A stretch of DNA of 64,000 nt from Bacillus infantis NRRL B-14911 (GCF_000473245.1 NC_022524.1:706501-770500), one strand, 5' to 3'. Shown: positions 26,758 to 36,186, counted from the first letter of the stretch. Translations and numbers: made by a program. The notes: generated by a model from the sequence alone, not told the origin.

Positions 26758-27429
26758 GGTTGGATATTTACAAGATATTTGAAGAACAGTCTATTAAGCC
26801 ACAATCCAGATATAAAGAGAAATTATTTTAATGAGACAGGTTATACAGACAGAGATTTAATGGATGATGATGGAATATATGGCGAATTTTTAACTTATGA
26901 ATACTTGTACAAGGCACCTGGATATTAGAAAACCTTATGTAATCTCTATATTGAAAGGGCTAACAGTTATATCAGTGAATTTGATCTTGTATTTATTCAC
27001 GAGACAGGTATTTACGTAATTGAGTCAAAAAATTATAGCGGTTGGATTTATGGCCATGGCAAGGATCAATACTGGACACAAGTTTTAAAGAATGGAGAAA
27101 AATTTAGGTTTTATAATCCAATTAAACAAAATGCAACACATGTAGATGCAGTACTAGAGGTGTTATATGCTTTAACTGATAAATTTTTATTTAATATCGT
27201 TGTGTTTAGTGAACGATGTGAGCTAAAGAGTGTGACATACGATAATTTAAACACATCTGTTATCAATCGAGATGTATTGCCACTATTTATGAGGTATGAA
27301 AACTTAAATAGCCCAAAGCATCTAAGTAAAAAGGAAATTGATATCCTTTATGATATGTTAAAACCATATACATTGGCCTCGCCAGAATTAAAACAAAAAC
27401 ATAAAAATCAATCTGCTCGAAAATGGTAA
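26758..27429 (+). pseudogene. NERD-domain protein, truncated and interrupted by a stop codon
   Basis: The frame reads a NERD nuclease-related domain: GIYGEFLTYEYLYK, then after an in-frame TAG at 26926-26928 SEFDLVFIHETGIYVIESKN and YSGWIYGHGKDQYW, with normal family spacing. No start codon with a ribosome binding site is visible upstream because stops occur at 26734-26754. NERD proteins are PD-(D/E)XK-like. The downstream half could still be translated from an internal start, but the N-terminal half of the domain would be missing. Confidence 0.8.
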
Positions 27430-27495
27430 GAGCCAAGGGGACAGGTCCCTTGGCTCTTTTTAATGTGGGGCCGAGGGGTCTGTCCCTGTGGCTTT
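27430..27495. repeat. REP palindromes (2 units)
   Basis: One unit in each core orientation (ACAGG, TCTGT) directly after the NERD stop codon. Confidence 0.8.
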
Positions 27496-27730
27496 CCGAT
27501 TGCGAGAAGCCTGCTAACATCAAATAGGGGATGGCTGCCAGACAAGCCTCTGTTCTCAATCTCTTATTCACGTAATCCCACCTAATAAAAAATTATAAGA
27601 GGTCCCTTGGCTCCTTTTGTGGCCTGGCTGGGGACCTGTCTCTGTTAGTCTCTATACCCTCAGGGAGGGGAATCTATTACATTATGATAACATTCATTGA
27701 GATGTATCGCCTCTGACATGATGTTCCCGC
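27496..27730 (-). pseudogene. 5'-end copy of the lipoprotein gene plus its upstream region
   Basis: This repeats about 25690-25932: the first 26 codons of the lipoprotein gene (MNKRLRTEACLAAIPYLM) and its upstream REP and dispersed repeat. The lipobox Cys is changed to Phe. The rest of the gene is absent. From 27731 to 28202 there are only short broken frames and an AT-rich region ending in the ribosome binding site of the next gene. Confidence 0.85.
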
Positions 27731-28202
27731 ATGATGACGAAAAGTGTATTGCAGAATGGCAGGCTGTTTACCAAGTAACTATTGCTTTGCGTAGTGGACT
27801 ATATACTGCGCAACAGATAAGTTTGTTTATGAGGGAATTTACTTCAATAAAGAGGTTTTATTTATCGGAGTAGGCTTCAAGCAATCTGGCCATTATATTG
27901 AGCAACTAAACGAAGCAAAAAAAATGGGGAGCCTAATAAGGTGGAAACAAAATTATTAAGTAGAGGCACATGAAGTAGCTCATCTAGATGTTAACAAGTA
28001 AAGTGTCTAATCGCGCAATTTATAAGCCACCAGCAACGATTTAGTGGAAATAATTAAATAACAACTAGAATAAGCTTGGAGAGCCAATTATTAATAAGGT
28101 TTCTAATTTTATAGTTGATATCAGATTTGACCCGATTGAAATTAAATCATACATACAATAGAGGTACTACGTATTATAATTGAAATTAAAAGGAGGATAA
28201 AT

Positions 28203-29774
28203 ATGGGTATAAGTTTAGGGGTTCTATACGTAATATTGGTTATTTTAGTAATAGTGTTTTTCAAATTCAGCATGAGAAATATAACCATTTTTTCATTGTG
28301 TTATTTTATAATGTTAGTGATATTTTTTAAATACGATGAAATAATTAATAGTATTTGGCAGACTATATTAAAAGTAGGAAGTTATGTATCCAAATTAGAG
28401 TTTAAAGCTCATTTGTATTTATTTTTTAATATTTCTTTGATTGGAATAGGCATATTCTTATTTATTTTCTTATTAATAAGAGAGAGGAAAAAAAGAGAAC
28501 CATTTCGAAAAGAAAGTTGGGGTAATTTTAAGGAATATATATTTAGAGACGGTATAATTCCTATATTGTTATCCTTATTTGTTATAGTATTAGGTATGGT
28601 CGGAGCAGGGTTTGTAAATATACAAAATGCTGAATTTGATAGCAGCTTTGATCTAATAAGATTTGTTTTGAGCGGCAGTGTTGGACTTATCCTAATTTTT
28701 ATTGGCTTAGGTATAATTTCACCGCTAGTTGAATTTAAGTTTCGTTATGACTTTTTAAAGAGCTATGAAAATAATACAGCGCAGTTTATATATAATCTTA
28801 GAACAAGAAGTGAAAATATTAAAAATATAAATTTAGGTATTATTTCTTTCCAATTATTCGAATTAACTAAAACAACCTTAGAAAATAATATTGTATATGA
28901 GTTTCACGAAGTTTGGAGAAATGATAGTAAATACGATAAAATAAGAAATTTTCGTCCTAAAAAAATTGTGGTGCCTTTTGAGATCATCGACATTTTTAAA
29001 AGAGATACTATTTCTCAAATAGATGTCAAACAGTTGAATAAGTTTACTTCAAAGAAATTTATAGCTAGATTGAGTAAATACAGAACATATGTTCCGACAG
29101 TATTTCTAAGAGCATTGCACGACTTACTGTTTGAGCTTTACTATAAAGAAAAGTTACCGGAAGAACAATATTTATTACGTGATATAGATAGTTTGAGAGA
29201 ACATAGTTCTATCCTCGAAGAATTTAATAATTGGATAATTGATTGGAAAGTTAATAAAAATGTTTTTAGAAAAAAAAATAGATATAAATCTGTACATTAC
29301 ATAAATTTATTTGAAATTGTTGAATTTATCCCCATAAAATTTAGCAAAAAAGGCGATAGTGTTATAAACGTCTTATCAGTAAATAATAATCCAAAAATAA
29401 ATAATTTATTTGATGATCTTATAAAGGAAATAAATAATTCGAATAATGAAGTAAAAAAAGATTTATTAATGCGTTTAGAATCGATTAGAAGGTGGCACCA
29501 AAAAGATATATCTAACATAGAGATAGAACACCTTAACGATGCAAAAAGATTAGTGAATTTTAGCTTATTAAGAAATTATAAAGGAGGTGATTCAAAAAAA
29601 GAAAATAGAGGATATTACAATCTGTGTATAGAGACGGAAAGTACAAGTGAAGGTAAGCGACGATTTGTATTATTATTAATTGCTGATAAACGTGCAATTA
29701 ATGAAGAGTCTGCTTTGAGTTTGTTTGAACATGTGTTACAATTAGATAAAATAACATTAGGGGGCGATAATTAA
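28203..29774 (+). CDS. multi-pass membrane protein of unknown family, 523 aa
   Basis: No family is recognised. About five hydrophobic segments occupy residues 1-180 (roughly 5-28, 30-45, 66-93, 113-137, 152-178). The remaining 340 residues are soluble, charged and rich in Lys, Ile and Asn, with helical regions and a final beta-like stretch (FVLLLIADKRAINEESAL). An AGGAGG ribosome binding site precedes the ATG. The stop codon overlaps the start of a 59-residue gene, and a strong terminator follows, so the two form an isolated operon. The very low GC content and lack of recognisable relatives suggest horizontal acquisition. Confidence 0.8.
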   Translation: MGISLGVLYVILVILVIVFFKFSMRNITIFSLCYFIMLVIFFKYDEIINSIWQTILKVGSYVSKLEFKAHLYLFFNISLIGIGIFLFIFLLIRERKKREPFRKESWGNFKEYIFRDGIIPILLSLFVIVLGMVGAGFVNIQNAEFDSSFDLIRFVLSGSVGLILIFIGLGIISPLVEFKFRYDFLKSYENNTAQFIYNLRTRSENIKNINLGIISFQLFELTKTTLENNIVYEFHEVWRNDSKYDKIRNFRPKKIVVPFEIIDIFKRDTISQIDVKQLNKFTSKKFIARLSKYRTYVPTVFLRALHDLLFELYYKEKLPEEQYLLRDIDSLREHSSILEEFNNWIIDWKVNKNVFRKKNRYKSVHYINLFEIVEFIPIKFSKKGDSVINVLSVNNNPKINNLFDDLIKEINNSNNEVKKDLLMRLESIRRWHQKDISNIEIEHLNDAKRLVNFSLLRNYKGGDSKKENRGYYNLCIETESTSEGKRRFVLLLIADKRAINEESALSLFEHVLQLDKITLGGDN

Positions 29775-29953
29775 TGAAAACTAAATTTGTTACTCTTTGG
29801 GAAAGTCTTTTGGATATTTTTGATTCAAGAGTATCTGTTACCCAATTAGCTAAGCCTGAAGATTTAGTTATTAGTAATGCTCCGCTAAAAAACATTAAAA
29901 AAGGTATTAATAAAGTTTATAGACAAGTATACGCTGCTGAAAATAAAAAATAA
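29774..29953 (+). CDS. 59-aa hypothetical protein coupled to the membrane protein
   Basis: Begins MKTKFVTLWESLLDIFDSRV and ends AAENKK. The ATG shares one base with the upstream TAA stop (TAATG), a sign of translational coupling. It is small, soluble and basic near its C-terminus. No family is recognised. The terminator ten bases after its stop confirms that it is the last gene of the operon. Confidence 0.7.
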   Translation: MKTKFVTLWESLLDIFDSRVSVTQLAKPEDLVISNAPLKNIKKGINKVYRQVYAAENKK

Positions 29954-29961
29954 ATATTTAG

Positions 29962-29997
29962 ACCTCTCCAAATAAGCAAACCTTTGGAGAGGTTTTT
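29962..29997 (+). terminator. strong intrinsic terminator
   Basis: An 11-bp perfect stem ACCTCTCCAAA/TTTGGAGAGGT with a 10-base loop, then TTTTT. Confidence 0.9.
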
Positions 29998-30191
29998 TAT
30001 TTGGGAAATAATTATGTTCCATTTATATTTTGTACAACATCAAAAAGTTTCAATCGCATTGAATAAGTACTGAGGTTTGTTTTTTATCTTCATGTTCAAC
30101 CATCTTTAATAATATTGATGGTGTTATATTCATTGACGCTAGGTCCCATTCTAAGGCTTGTGCTTCTCCAAAGTGTAATCCTGTTATTGTA

Positions 30192-30223
30192 AGGCCAAGG
30201 GGACAGACCTCTTGGCTTTTTTT
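30192..30223. repeat. REP palindrome (1 unit)
   Basis: AGGCCAAGGGG-ACAGA-CCTCTTGGCTTTTTTT in a 400-base gap. The rest of 29998-30346 shows only fragments of minus-strand coding-like sequence (GLHFGEAQALEWDLASMN) with no complete gene. Confidence 0.75.
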
Positions 30224-30379
30224 GATATATCCCACCTAATGACGAAAAGTATACCACAGAATAAGCCGCTGAGTTTCCGGGAATCCGGACAAAGTGTCTT
30301 CGTCCTTGCTTCCTTGACCAACTTGACATTCCCCGCCATTCAATAAATGATAAGGTTAATAAATATGAGGATGATTACA

Positions 30380-31071
30380 ATGAAGGATACAGTAAATATT
30401 TTAGTTATCGAAGACGATGAGGACATTAATCGCCTGCTGTGCAATATTGTGAGCAAAAGCGGCTATTCGCCGAAGCCGGCTTATTCGGGAACGGAAGCAT
30501 TGATATACCTGGATTCCGGGAAGTGGGATATGATCCTGATTGATCTGATGCTCCCTGGATTATCTGGTGAAGAGCTCCTGAAAAAGGTGACGAATGAGAG
30601 CAAGATCCCCGTGATTATCATTTCGGCGAAGCTTGAAACACAATCAAAGATTCATGCGTTAAGAGCCGGGGCTGATGACTACATAACCAAGCCTTTCGAT
30701 ATTGAAGAGGTTTCTGCCAGGATTGATTCATGCCTGAGAAGATATCGGGACCTGTCGGGTACGCCGGTAACAAATCAATTGACCCATAAGGATATTATTG
30801 TGGATGTGGACGCTAAGACTGTGAGCGTGAACGGGATTCAGCTTAAATTGACAGCTAGGGAATACGATATATTGCTTCTGATGGTGTCGTCCCCTCATAA
30901 GGTTTTTCCAAGGCGAACCTGTTTGAGAGCGTGTGGAATGAAAAATACCACGGAGATGAAAATACGATCAATGTCCATTTGAGCAATATCAGGAGTAAGC
31001 TGGCGAAAGCAAATAGTGATGAAGAGTATATTGAAACGGTCTGGGGAATGGGCTACAAGCTCAAATCTTAA
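30380..31071 (+). pseudogene. OmpR-family response regulator with a one-base frameshift
   Basis: Receiver domain complete: acidic pair EDDED, phosphorylation Asp in LIDLML, Thr/Ser in IIISAK, Lys in YITKPFD. The winged-helix DNA-binding domain is intact up to KVF near 30905, where a T5 run replaces the T6 expected; the frame shifts and stops at 30982. In the other frame the domain continues perfectly (SKANLFESVWNEKYHGDENT, then VWGMGYKLKS) to 31071. ATG 30380 is preferred. The kinase at 32855 is the probable partner, and the ABC transporter in between the likely target, in the manner of bacitracin/lantibiotic resistance modules. This may be a recent mutation or a sequence error. Confidence 0.85.
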
Positions 31072-31167
31072 GGTTTTCTTAAGAATTCACTTAAGGGTTT
31101 CTTATGTTTTCCTTCTTATAGTATAAGAGTGTTCGAAGTGAATAATGACGTAAGGAGGAAACTCTTC

Positions 31168-32091
31168 ATGAATGACTATGTATTGACGACCAGCCAGCTG
31201 TCGAAGAAATATCAAAAGAATATGGCGCTTGATAAAGTGAGTGTAAAGATAAAAAAAGGCTCCATTTATGGTTTCATCGGACAGAATGGTGCCGGGAAAT
31301 CCACGCTGATCCGAGTGATAACAGGACTTGCCTATCCAACCACAGGGACATTTGAGTTATTTGGAAAAAGCAATGAACGGGATATCATCGAGGCCAGAAA
31401 GAGAATCGGAACCATTATTGAAGGGCCGGCCTTATATCCTCAGATGACGGCGAAGGAAAACCTGGAAGCACACCGTCTTTTGAAAGGCATACCAGGCAAA
31501 GAGTGCATCGGCAAAACGCTTAAGCTGGTTGGTTTGCAGGATACAGGAAAAAAGAAAGCGAAGAATTTTTCTTTAGGAATGAAGCAGCGTCTCGGACTGG
31601 CGATTGCCTTACTGGGAGATCCTGAGTTTTTGATTTTGGATGAACCTATTAATGGGCTGGATCCTATGGGGGTTGTGGAAATCCGGGAACTGCTGAAAAA
31701 ACTGAACAGGGAATATGGCATCACGATTTTGATTTCAAGCCATATTTTAAGCGAGCTGCATCTATTGGCGACCCATTATGGCATCATCCATAAAGGAGAG
31801 CTGCTGGAACAGTTATCTGCGAAAGAGCTTCAAGAAAAATGCCGGCAGTACCTGCATATCAAAGTGGATGATCCAAGCAAGGCGGCAACCATCATAGAAA
31901 GCCGGTTATCTGCTCCTGATTTTGAAGTGATGCCGGATGGAACGATCAAACTGTTTGCCTCTGTTGATGCACCAGGAAAAGTCTCCAAAATGTTAACCGA
32001 TGAAGGCTTGATCATCGAAGAGTTCATGCCGATGGGAGAAGATTTGGAAACACATTTCACCAATCGCATCGGGGGTGTCCAGCATGGGTAA
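31168..32091 (+). CDS. ABC transporter ATP-binding protein, BcrA/lantibiotic type
   Basis: A 307-residue ATPase from ATG 31168 (GGAGG upstream). Walker A GQNGAGKST, signature LGMKQRLGLAIALL, Walker B LILDEPINGLDP and the ISSHILSE H-loop are complete; a C-terminal 80-residue regulatory part is typical of the BcrA/CcmA-like group. It energises the permease encoded next, with which it overlaps by 8 bases. Position between a response regulator and a histidine kinase suggests export of, or resistance to, a peptide antibiotic or other envelope stressor. Confidence 0.92.
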   Translation: MNDYVLTTSQLSKKYQKNMALDKVSVKIKKGSIYGFIGQNGAGKSTLIRVITGLAYPTTGTFELFGKSNERDIIEARKRIGTIIEGPALYPQMTAKENLEAHRLLKGIPGKECIGKTLKLVGLQDTGKKKAKNFSLGMKQRLGLAIALLGDPEFLILDEPINGLDPMGVVEIRELLKKLNREYGITILISSHILSELHLLATHYGIIHKGELLEQLSAKELQEKCRQYLHIKVDDPSKAATIIESRLSAPDFEVMPDGTIKLFASVDAPGKVSKMLTDEGLIIEEFMPMGEDLETHFTNRIGGVQHG

Positions 32092-32833
32092 CTTAGTGAG
32101 AACAGAGTGGTATAAATTAAAGAAAGATCGATCATTCCGATTCCTGAGCTGGATGCTGCTTGCGCTTGCAGTGCTGTTTCCTCTTCTGGAATTCGACAAT
32201 GGCGCTTCAGGTTTGCCGGCAGTAAGTGATTATTACAAGGAAAGCATTCTTGGACCCCATGCCAATATTGTGAAGCTGATCCCCAGTATTCTCGCCGGTT
32301 TCTTTATCACGAGTGAATACTCCATGGGGACGATGAAAAGCATCGTATCTTCAGGGAAAAGCAGGCTGAGTATCTACTCTGCGAAGTTAATCGTGTTTTC
32401 CATTGGAGCGGTCATCATATCATTGATATTACCTATCATGATGACAGGGGCGAGTGCTGTCTATTTCGGATTTGACGGTATGCCTGAACTCTCCTATTAT
32501 CTTCAAACCATAGGGCTGATTATTTTATACGGAGCTGCCTTTGCCTCCATCACGGCGATTTTTTCAATCCTGTTCACGGACAGCGGAAAAACGATAGGAT
32601 TTCTATTGATGTTCTTTATTTTTGCTGACTGGCCGCTGCAGGTGCTGGCAGCCAAAGTGCCGTTTTTTGAACCGATACTCAATCATTCTGTTTTTAAGCT
32701 GATCTATGACATCAGCATCGTGAACAGCTTGAACAGCAGTGACTTGTTTTTCATAATAGTGATTCCCATTCTGACGTTCCTGCTGTTTTGGGGAATAGGC
32801 GTCTATATTTTTAAACGAAAAGAAATCAAGTAA
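32084..32833 (+). CDS. ABC-2 type permease
   Basis: A 249-residue membrane protein with about six transmembrane segments. The N-terminal LVRTEWYKLKKDRSFRFL is characteristic of lantibiotic-immunity/bacitracin-type permeases, and GFFITSEYSMGTMKSIVSSG follows the first extracellular loop. ATG 32084 is taken rather than the GTG at 32075, using GGGGGTG as ribosome binding site. It is the membrane half of the exporter with the preceding ATPase. Confidence 0.9.
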   Translation: MGNLVRTEWYKLKKDRSFRFLSWMLLALAVLFPLLEFDNGASGLPAVSDYYKESILGPHANIVKLIPSILAGFFITSEYSMGTMKSIVSSGKSRLSIYSAKLIVFSIGAVIISLILPIMMTGASAVYFGFDGMPELSYYLQTIGLIILYGAAFASITAIFSILFTDSGKTIGFLLMFFIFADWPLQVLAAKVPFFEPILNHSVFKLIYDISIVNSLNSSDLFFIIVIPILTFLLFWGIGVYIFKRKEIK

Positions 32834-32854
32834 CCAGAAAGCGGGTGAGGTCCA

Positions 32855-33748
32855 ATGCTCTATCTGTTCATCATCGTCCTGATTGCATTCGCCATTGTCC
32901 TCACTCGTTTCTGTCTGCTGAAAAAAGAAATCAAACGGACAGCCCGGCAGCTGCGGGAATCAAACCAAAATAAAACAGCCAAGAAGGTCGATATCAGCTA
33001 TCATGACCGCCATTTTGAAGAGCTGGCAAAGGAAATCAATAACCAGATTGACCAGACGAAACAAGCAGAGGCAGTCAAGCGCTCAACGGAAAATGAGCTG
33101 AAACAGGCCATCTCTCATATCTCACATGATATCCGCACACCTATGACCTCGATTCTGGGGTATATTCAGTTTTTGGAATCCGATGAACTAAGCCCCGAGT
33201 TGAAAAAAGAATACATCGCAACGATAAAAAATAGTGCAGGAAGATTAAAAACCCTCCTTGAAGATTTTTTCGAGCTGTCGATTATTGAACAAACCGATTA
33301 CCCGATGAAGCTGGAGAGGGTCAGAGCCAACGACTTGATCGCAGATGCTCTATTAGGGTTTTATGAAGAATTCAAAAAGAGAACCATAGAGCCGGACATC
33401 CATATTCCTGATCATGAAATCATGATCAATGCCGATGCATCTGCTGTTAAAAGAGTCGTGGAGAACCTAGTGGTCAACGCGATTCGGTACTCAACAGGAA
33501 ATGTGTCCATCAGGCTTTACGAGAGGGATGCAGCGGTTATATTGAGAATTTCCAACACCGTCGACAAACTGAGTGAACAGGACGTACACTACATGTTCGA
33601 CCGGTTCTATAAAGCCGACCAAACCCGGACAGGCAAAGGAACCGGACTCGGACTGCCCATTGCCAAAAGCCTGATGGAAAAAATGAACGGCAAAATCTCC
33701 GCTGAACTAAAGGGGAATCAATTGGCTATGGTTTGTGAATGGAAATAA
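32855..33748 (+). CDS. sensor histidine kinase
   Basis: A 297-residue kinase with a single N-terminal membrane segment (3-22), no sizeable extracellular domain, and a short coiled coil. The phosphoacceptor helix is ISHISHDIRTPMTSILGYIQ (about 88-107); N box ENLVVNAIRYS, F box YMFDRFYKAD and G box GKGTGLGLPIAKSL are intact. The architecture resembles intramembrane-sensing kinases that detect activity of an associated ABC exporter. Its stop TAA runs directly into a REP (TAAGCCAAGG). Confidence 0.92.
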   Translation: MLYLFIIVLIAFAIVLTRFCLLKKEIKRTARQLRESNQNKTAKKVDISYHDRHFEELAKEINNQIDQTKQAEAVKRSTENELKQAISHISHDIRTPMTSILGYIQFLESDELSPELKKEYIATIKNSAGRLKTLLEDFFELSIIEQTDYPMKLERVRANDLIADALLGFYEEFKKRTIEPDIHIPDHEIMINADASAVKRVVENLVVNAIRYSTGNVSIRLYERDAAVILRISNTVDKLSEQDVHYMFDRFYKADQTRTGKGTGLGLPIAKSLMEKMNGKISAELKGNQLAMVCEWK

Positions 33749-33880
33749 GCCAAGGTAAGCCATGGGGACAGACCCCCTGGCTCTTTTTTTGTTTGGATCG
33801 GAGACCTGTCTCTGTTTGTCTCTTTAGCCTCAGGGAGGGAATCGATTATTTCGGGATAACAATCATTGCATTACGTGTAG
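33746..33880. repeat. REP unit and third copy of the dispersed repeat
   Basis: A REP with T run (to 33790) followed by a diverged copy (33801-33880) of the block seen at 25831 and 27630. The sequence GCGCAGTTTATAAGTCA near 33887 also resembles a stretch near 28013. Confidence 0.7.
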
Positions 33881-33956
33881 ACTCATTGCGCAGTTTATAA
33901 GTCAATTACAGAATTTTGTGTTAAAATACCCCAAATGGGTTTAGGGGGGAATTATT

Positions 33957-34343
33957 TTGAAGAGGCTCTTTGCTTTTCTTTTTATAACAATAATCCTTCT
34001 TACTGCTTGCCAATCTAAGACATTGTATTTTGAGGGCGCAAGTCAAAACTGGTATGGAAAAATCAGAGTGATACAGACAGAAGACACACAGGAACAAAAC
34101 TTCACATTAAAGTATGAAGGGAGTAATCTAAAAAGTATTACAGGTAAAGAAATTAAATATCGTATTGAAGCAGAGTCTGGAATTACCGAGGGAATGGGAA
34201 CTTTATCTAATGGCGGGGTTCTGCAAAGTCAGGATTTTGGAGATATGTGCAGTGGGTGTGCCTTTATCCAACAAAATACTGTGATTACAATGACTGTTGA
34301 ATGGGATGAAGAAACCGAAAGTATTGAATTAAAGAATGAATGA
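33957..34343 (+). CDS. lipoprotein, 128 aa
   Basis: The signal peptide LFAFLFITIILLTAC gives a lipobox Cys at 18. The mature part is beta-rich (WYGKIRVIQTEDTQEQNFTL) with a CSGCA motif near residue 100 that could form a disulfide or bind metal. TTG start with a GGGGGGA ribosome binding site. No family is recognised. A terminator follows. Confidence 0.75.
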   Translation: MKRLFAFLFITIILLTACQSKTLYFEGASQNWYGKIRVIQTEDTQEQNFTLKYEGSNLKSITGKEIKYRIEAESGITEGMGTLSNGGVLQSQDFGDMCSGCAFIQQNTVITMTVEWDEETESIELKNE

Positions 34344-34376
34344 CGCCTTGTATTTGTTTAATCCCTCTGTTCAATC

Positions 34377-34404
34377 AGCTGCCGCTGCGAGGCGGCTTTT
34401 TTTA
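34377..34404 (+). terminator. intrinsic terminator
   Basis: Stem AGCTGCC/GGCGGCT with a 7-base loop and a seven-T run. Confidence 0.8.
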
Positions 34405-34514
34405 TAAAAAGCCGTGTGAGTCCACCACGAAAAACCATACAAATAGATTATAATTAGAAGAAGCGACAGTGGTGTATTGCCCTGCTCATTTATTGAAGAA
34501 AAGGTGAGAATAGC

Positions 34515-34838
34515 TTGCAAGGAAAATATGTCACAAACCGTTCAATATCACATCCCAGATTAGCAAAATATTATAGTTCCGGAATGTTAATTACATTCAT
34601 AGGCTTTTTATTGAACGAATCTGGAGTAGTGGCTCATTTGACCTTCTCATTAAACACCTTCATCATTCTATTTCTTCTTTTACCCTGTTTCTATACTTAC
34701 ATTATGGTTTTCAGTGATTTCAATGAAGCCGCCTCCCGCGTGAAATTGATCCTTGGTGTAGTGACAATGATCGGAGTAGTAATGGGCCTGTTTGTCTGTG
34801 GTTTTCTTTTTGGAGTGGAAGCTGAATGGTTCAGATAA
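34515..34838 (+). CDS. small membrane protein, 107 aa
   Basis: Three hydrophobic segments (about 22-40, 44-67, 77-100). TTG start with GGTGAG upstream. No family is recognised. It is separated from its neighbours by over 140 bases on each side and is probably monocistronic. Confidence 0.65.
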   Translation: MQGKYVTNRSISHPRLAKYYSSGMLITFIGFLLNESGVVAHLTFSLNTFIILFLLLPCFYTYIMVFSDFNEAASRVKLILGVVTMIGVVMGLFVCGFLFGVEAEWFR

Positions 34839-34981
34839 GATGATTAATCATGTAAAGGTATTGGGGAATAGTTTACTTTTGAGCTGATCGATGAAATTTT
34901 GAGGAATATATAGCTAATTATAATCAAAGCAGAAATAATAAACCAACTGGTCAGCACTCTTAAAAATTGGGGGAGAGAAAT

Positions 34982-35179
34982 ATGCTTATTGTGGCAGGAT
35001 GGTATGTTGGCTGGTTTTTGATGCCCATATTGTGCATTGTGTTTTGTTTGAATTTAGTCTCTATATTGAAAAAGGTGAAGAGCGGCGAAAAAACAGCAAT
35101 CAATACAGTATTGCTGACAATATCTTTTACACTTATCATGTGGACCATTGCCGTACTGGCTTCAGCAAGTATGTATTAA
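34982..35179 (+). CDS. small membrane protein, 65 aa
   Basis: Starts MLIVAGWYVGWF after a GGGGGAGAG ribosome binding site. Two hydrophobic segments (about 3-27 and 42-62) flank a basic loop. No family is recognised. Confidence 0.65.
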   Translation: MLIVAGWYVGWFLMPILCIVFCLNLVSILKKVKSGEKTAINTVLLTISFTLIMWTIAVLASASMY

Positions 35180-35239
35180 GATTATTACTTGCAGATCATG
35201 CGGTCCGGGAAGATAAGCTCAATAGCGATTGGAGGATTA

Positions 35240-35659
35240 ATGGAAAACTTAATAGATTTACAACAAAGTTATAAACAAAACCAATTTTCTATTGAAATAA
35301 GGGATTATATTAGTGCTGCTGAACACAGTTTTGTTGTACATTGTGAATCTTTATTAAATGAGTTTAAGCCCTATTTTGAAAAGAAAAACCAAAGAATTCT
35401 CATTGAGGTATTGAAAGATGGTGTAGATAAATTTCTGCCTGGTTATATCTCTTATGTTTTTATAGAAATTGAATCCCACTTAGGAAGACATAAGATTCAA
35501 TTAAGAATTCCTATATGGAGTTGCCAAAGAACAATTTTAGGAATTCCAATTGCCAAAAAGGTTCCTGGCAGTAAAGTAACAGGAACTTTAAATACATTAA
35601 AAAATGCCGAAAGTGTCCTTAGGGAATTTATTCAAGACAACCTGGAAAAGGGGAGTTAA
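35240..35659 (+). CDS. hypothetical cytoplasmic protein, 139 aa
   Basis: MENLIDLQQSYKQNQFSIEI is the likely start, using GGAGG just upstream (only 4 bases away, so a TTG or ATG at 35189-35198 remains possible). Alpha/beta protein with conserved-looking HLGRHKIQLRIPIWSCQRTI. No family is recognised. A terminator hairpin lies 13 bases after the stop. Confidence 0.6.
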   Translation: MENLIDLQQSYKQNQFSIEIRDYISAAEHSFVVHCESLLNEFKPYFEKKNQRILIEVLKDGVDKFLPGYISYVFIEIESHLGRHKIQLRIPIWSCQRTILGIPIAKKVPGSKVTGTLNTLKNAESVLREFIQDNLEKGS

Positions 35660-35670
35660 ATTCCTTTATT

Positions 35671-35698
35671 AAGCTGCGAAATCAAGCAGCTTTTTTTC
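35671..35698 (+). terminator. intrinsic terminator
   Basis: Stem AAGCTGC/GCAGCTT with an 8-base loop, then a T run. Confidence 0.85.
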
Positions 35699-35805
35699 TT
35701 TTTATAAAAGGGGAAGGATAGTGAAAAGAGTTATGAAACTTATTTTATCGAAAAACGTCTATTCTATAAGGTTATAACAAAGTAGCATGATTAATGGAGG
35801 TATAT

Positions 35806-36186
35806 ATGAGGGGCTTATTTATTAGCTTTGCAATCATCTTGTTAGTTTCTTGTGATAACCAATCCTTAGCAACAGTTGTTGATGATTATGATGTTAGTAA
35901 ATTAAGCATTGATTTTGGTAATGAAAAGGCATACGAAATAGGAGCTAATGCTGAAGGAAAGCCGATTTTTAAAGATTCTAAAAAAGCATTAGAACAGGCA
36001 AAGCTGGACTACAAAGAAGCCTTTGCAGCAGTAGCTAAGGAGTTTGATCTAGAACCCGTTAGTGATAGTAACTATAAAGAATACAAACAATATGGGTGGC
36101 AAGTATCTGGGATGGATAAAAATATTCAAGAACAAGGCGTGGAATTATCGAAGTTTTTTGATATATACGAAAATAGTTTTGAATAA
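35806..36186 (+). CDS. small lipoprotein, 126 aa
   Basis: The signal peptide MRGLFISFAIILLVSC ends in a lipobox Cys at 16. The mature part is soluble and mostly helical (KKALEQAKLDYKEAFAAVAK). GGAGG precedes the ATG by 5 bases. No family is recognised. Two REP units start 35 bases after the stop. Confidence 0.75.
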   Translation: MRGLFISFAIILLVSCDNQSLATVVDDYDVSKLSIDFGNEKAYEIGANAEGKPIFKDSKKALEQAKLDYKEAFAAVAKEFDLEPVSDSNYKEYKQYGWQVSGMDKNIQEQGVELSKFFDIYENSFE

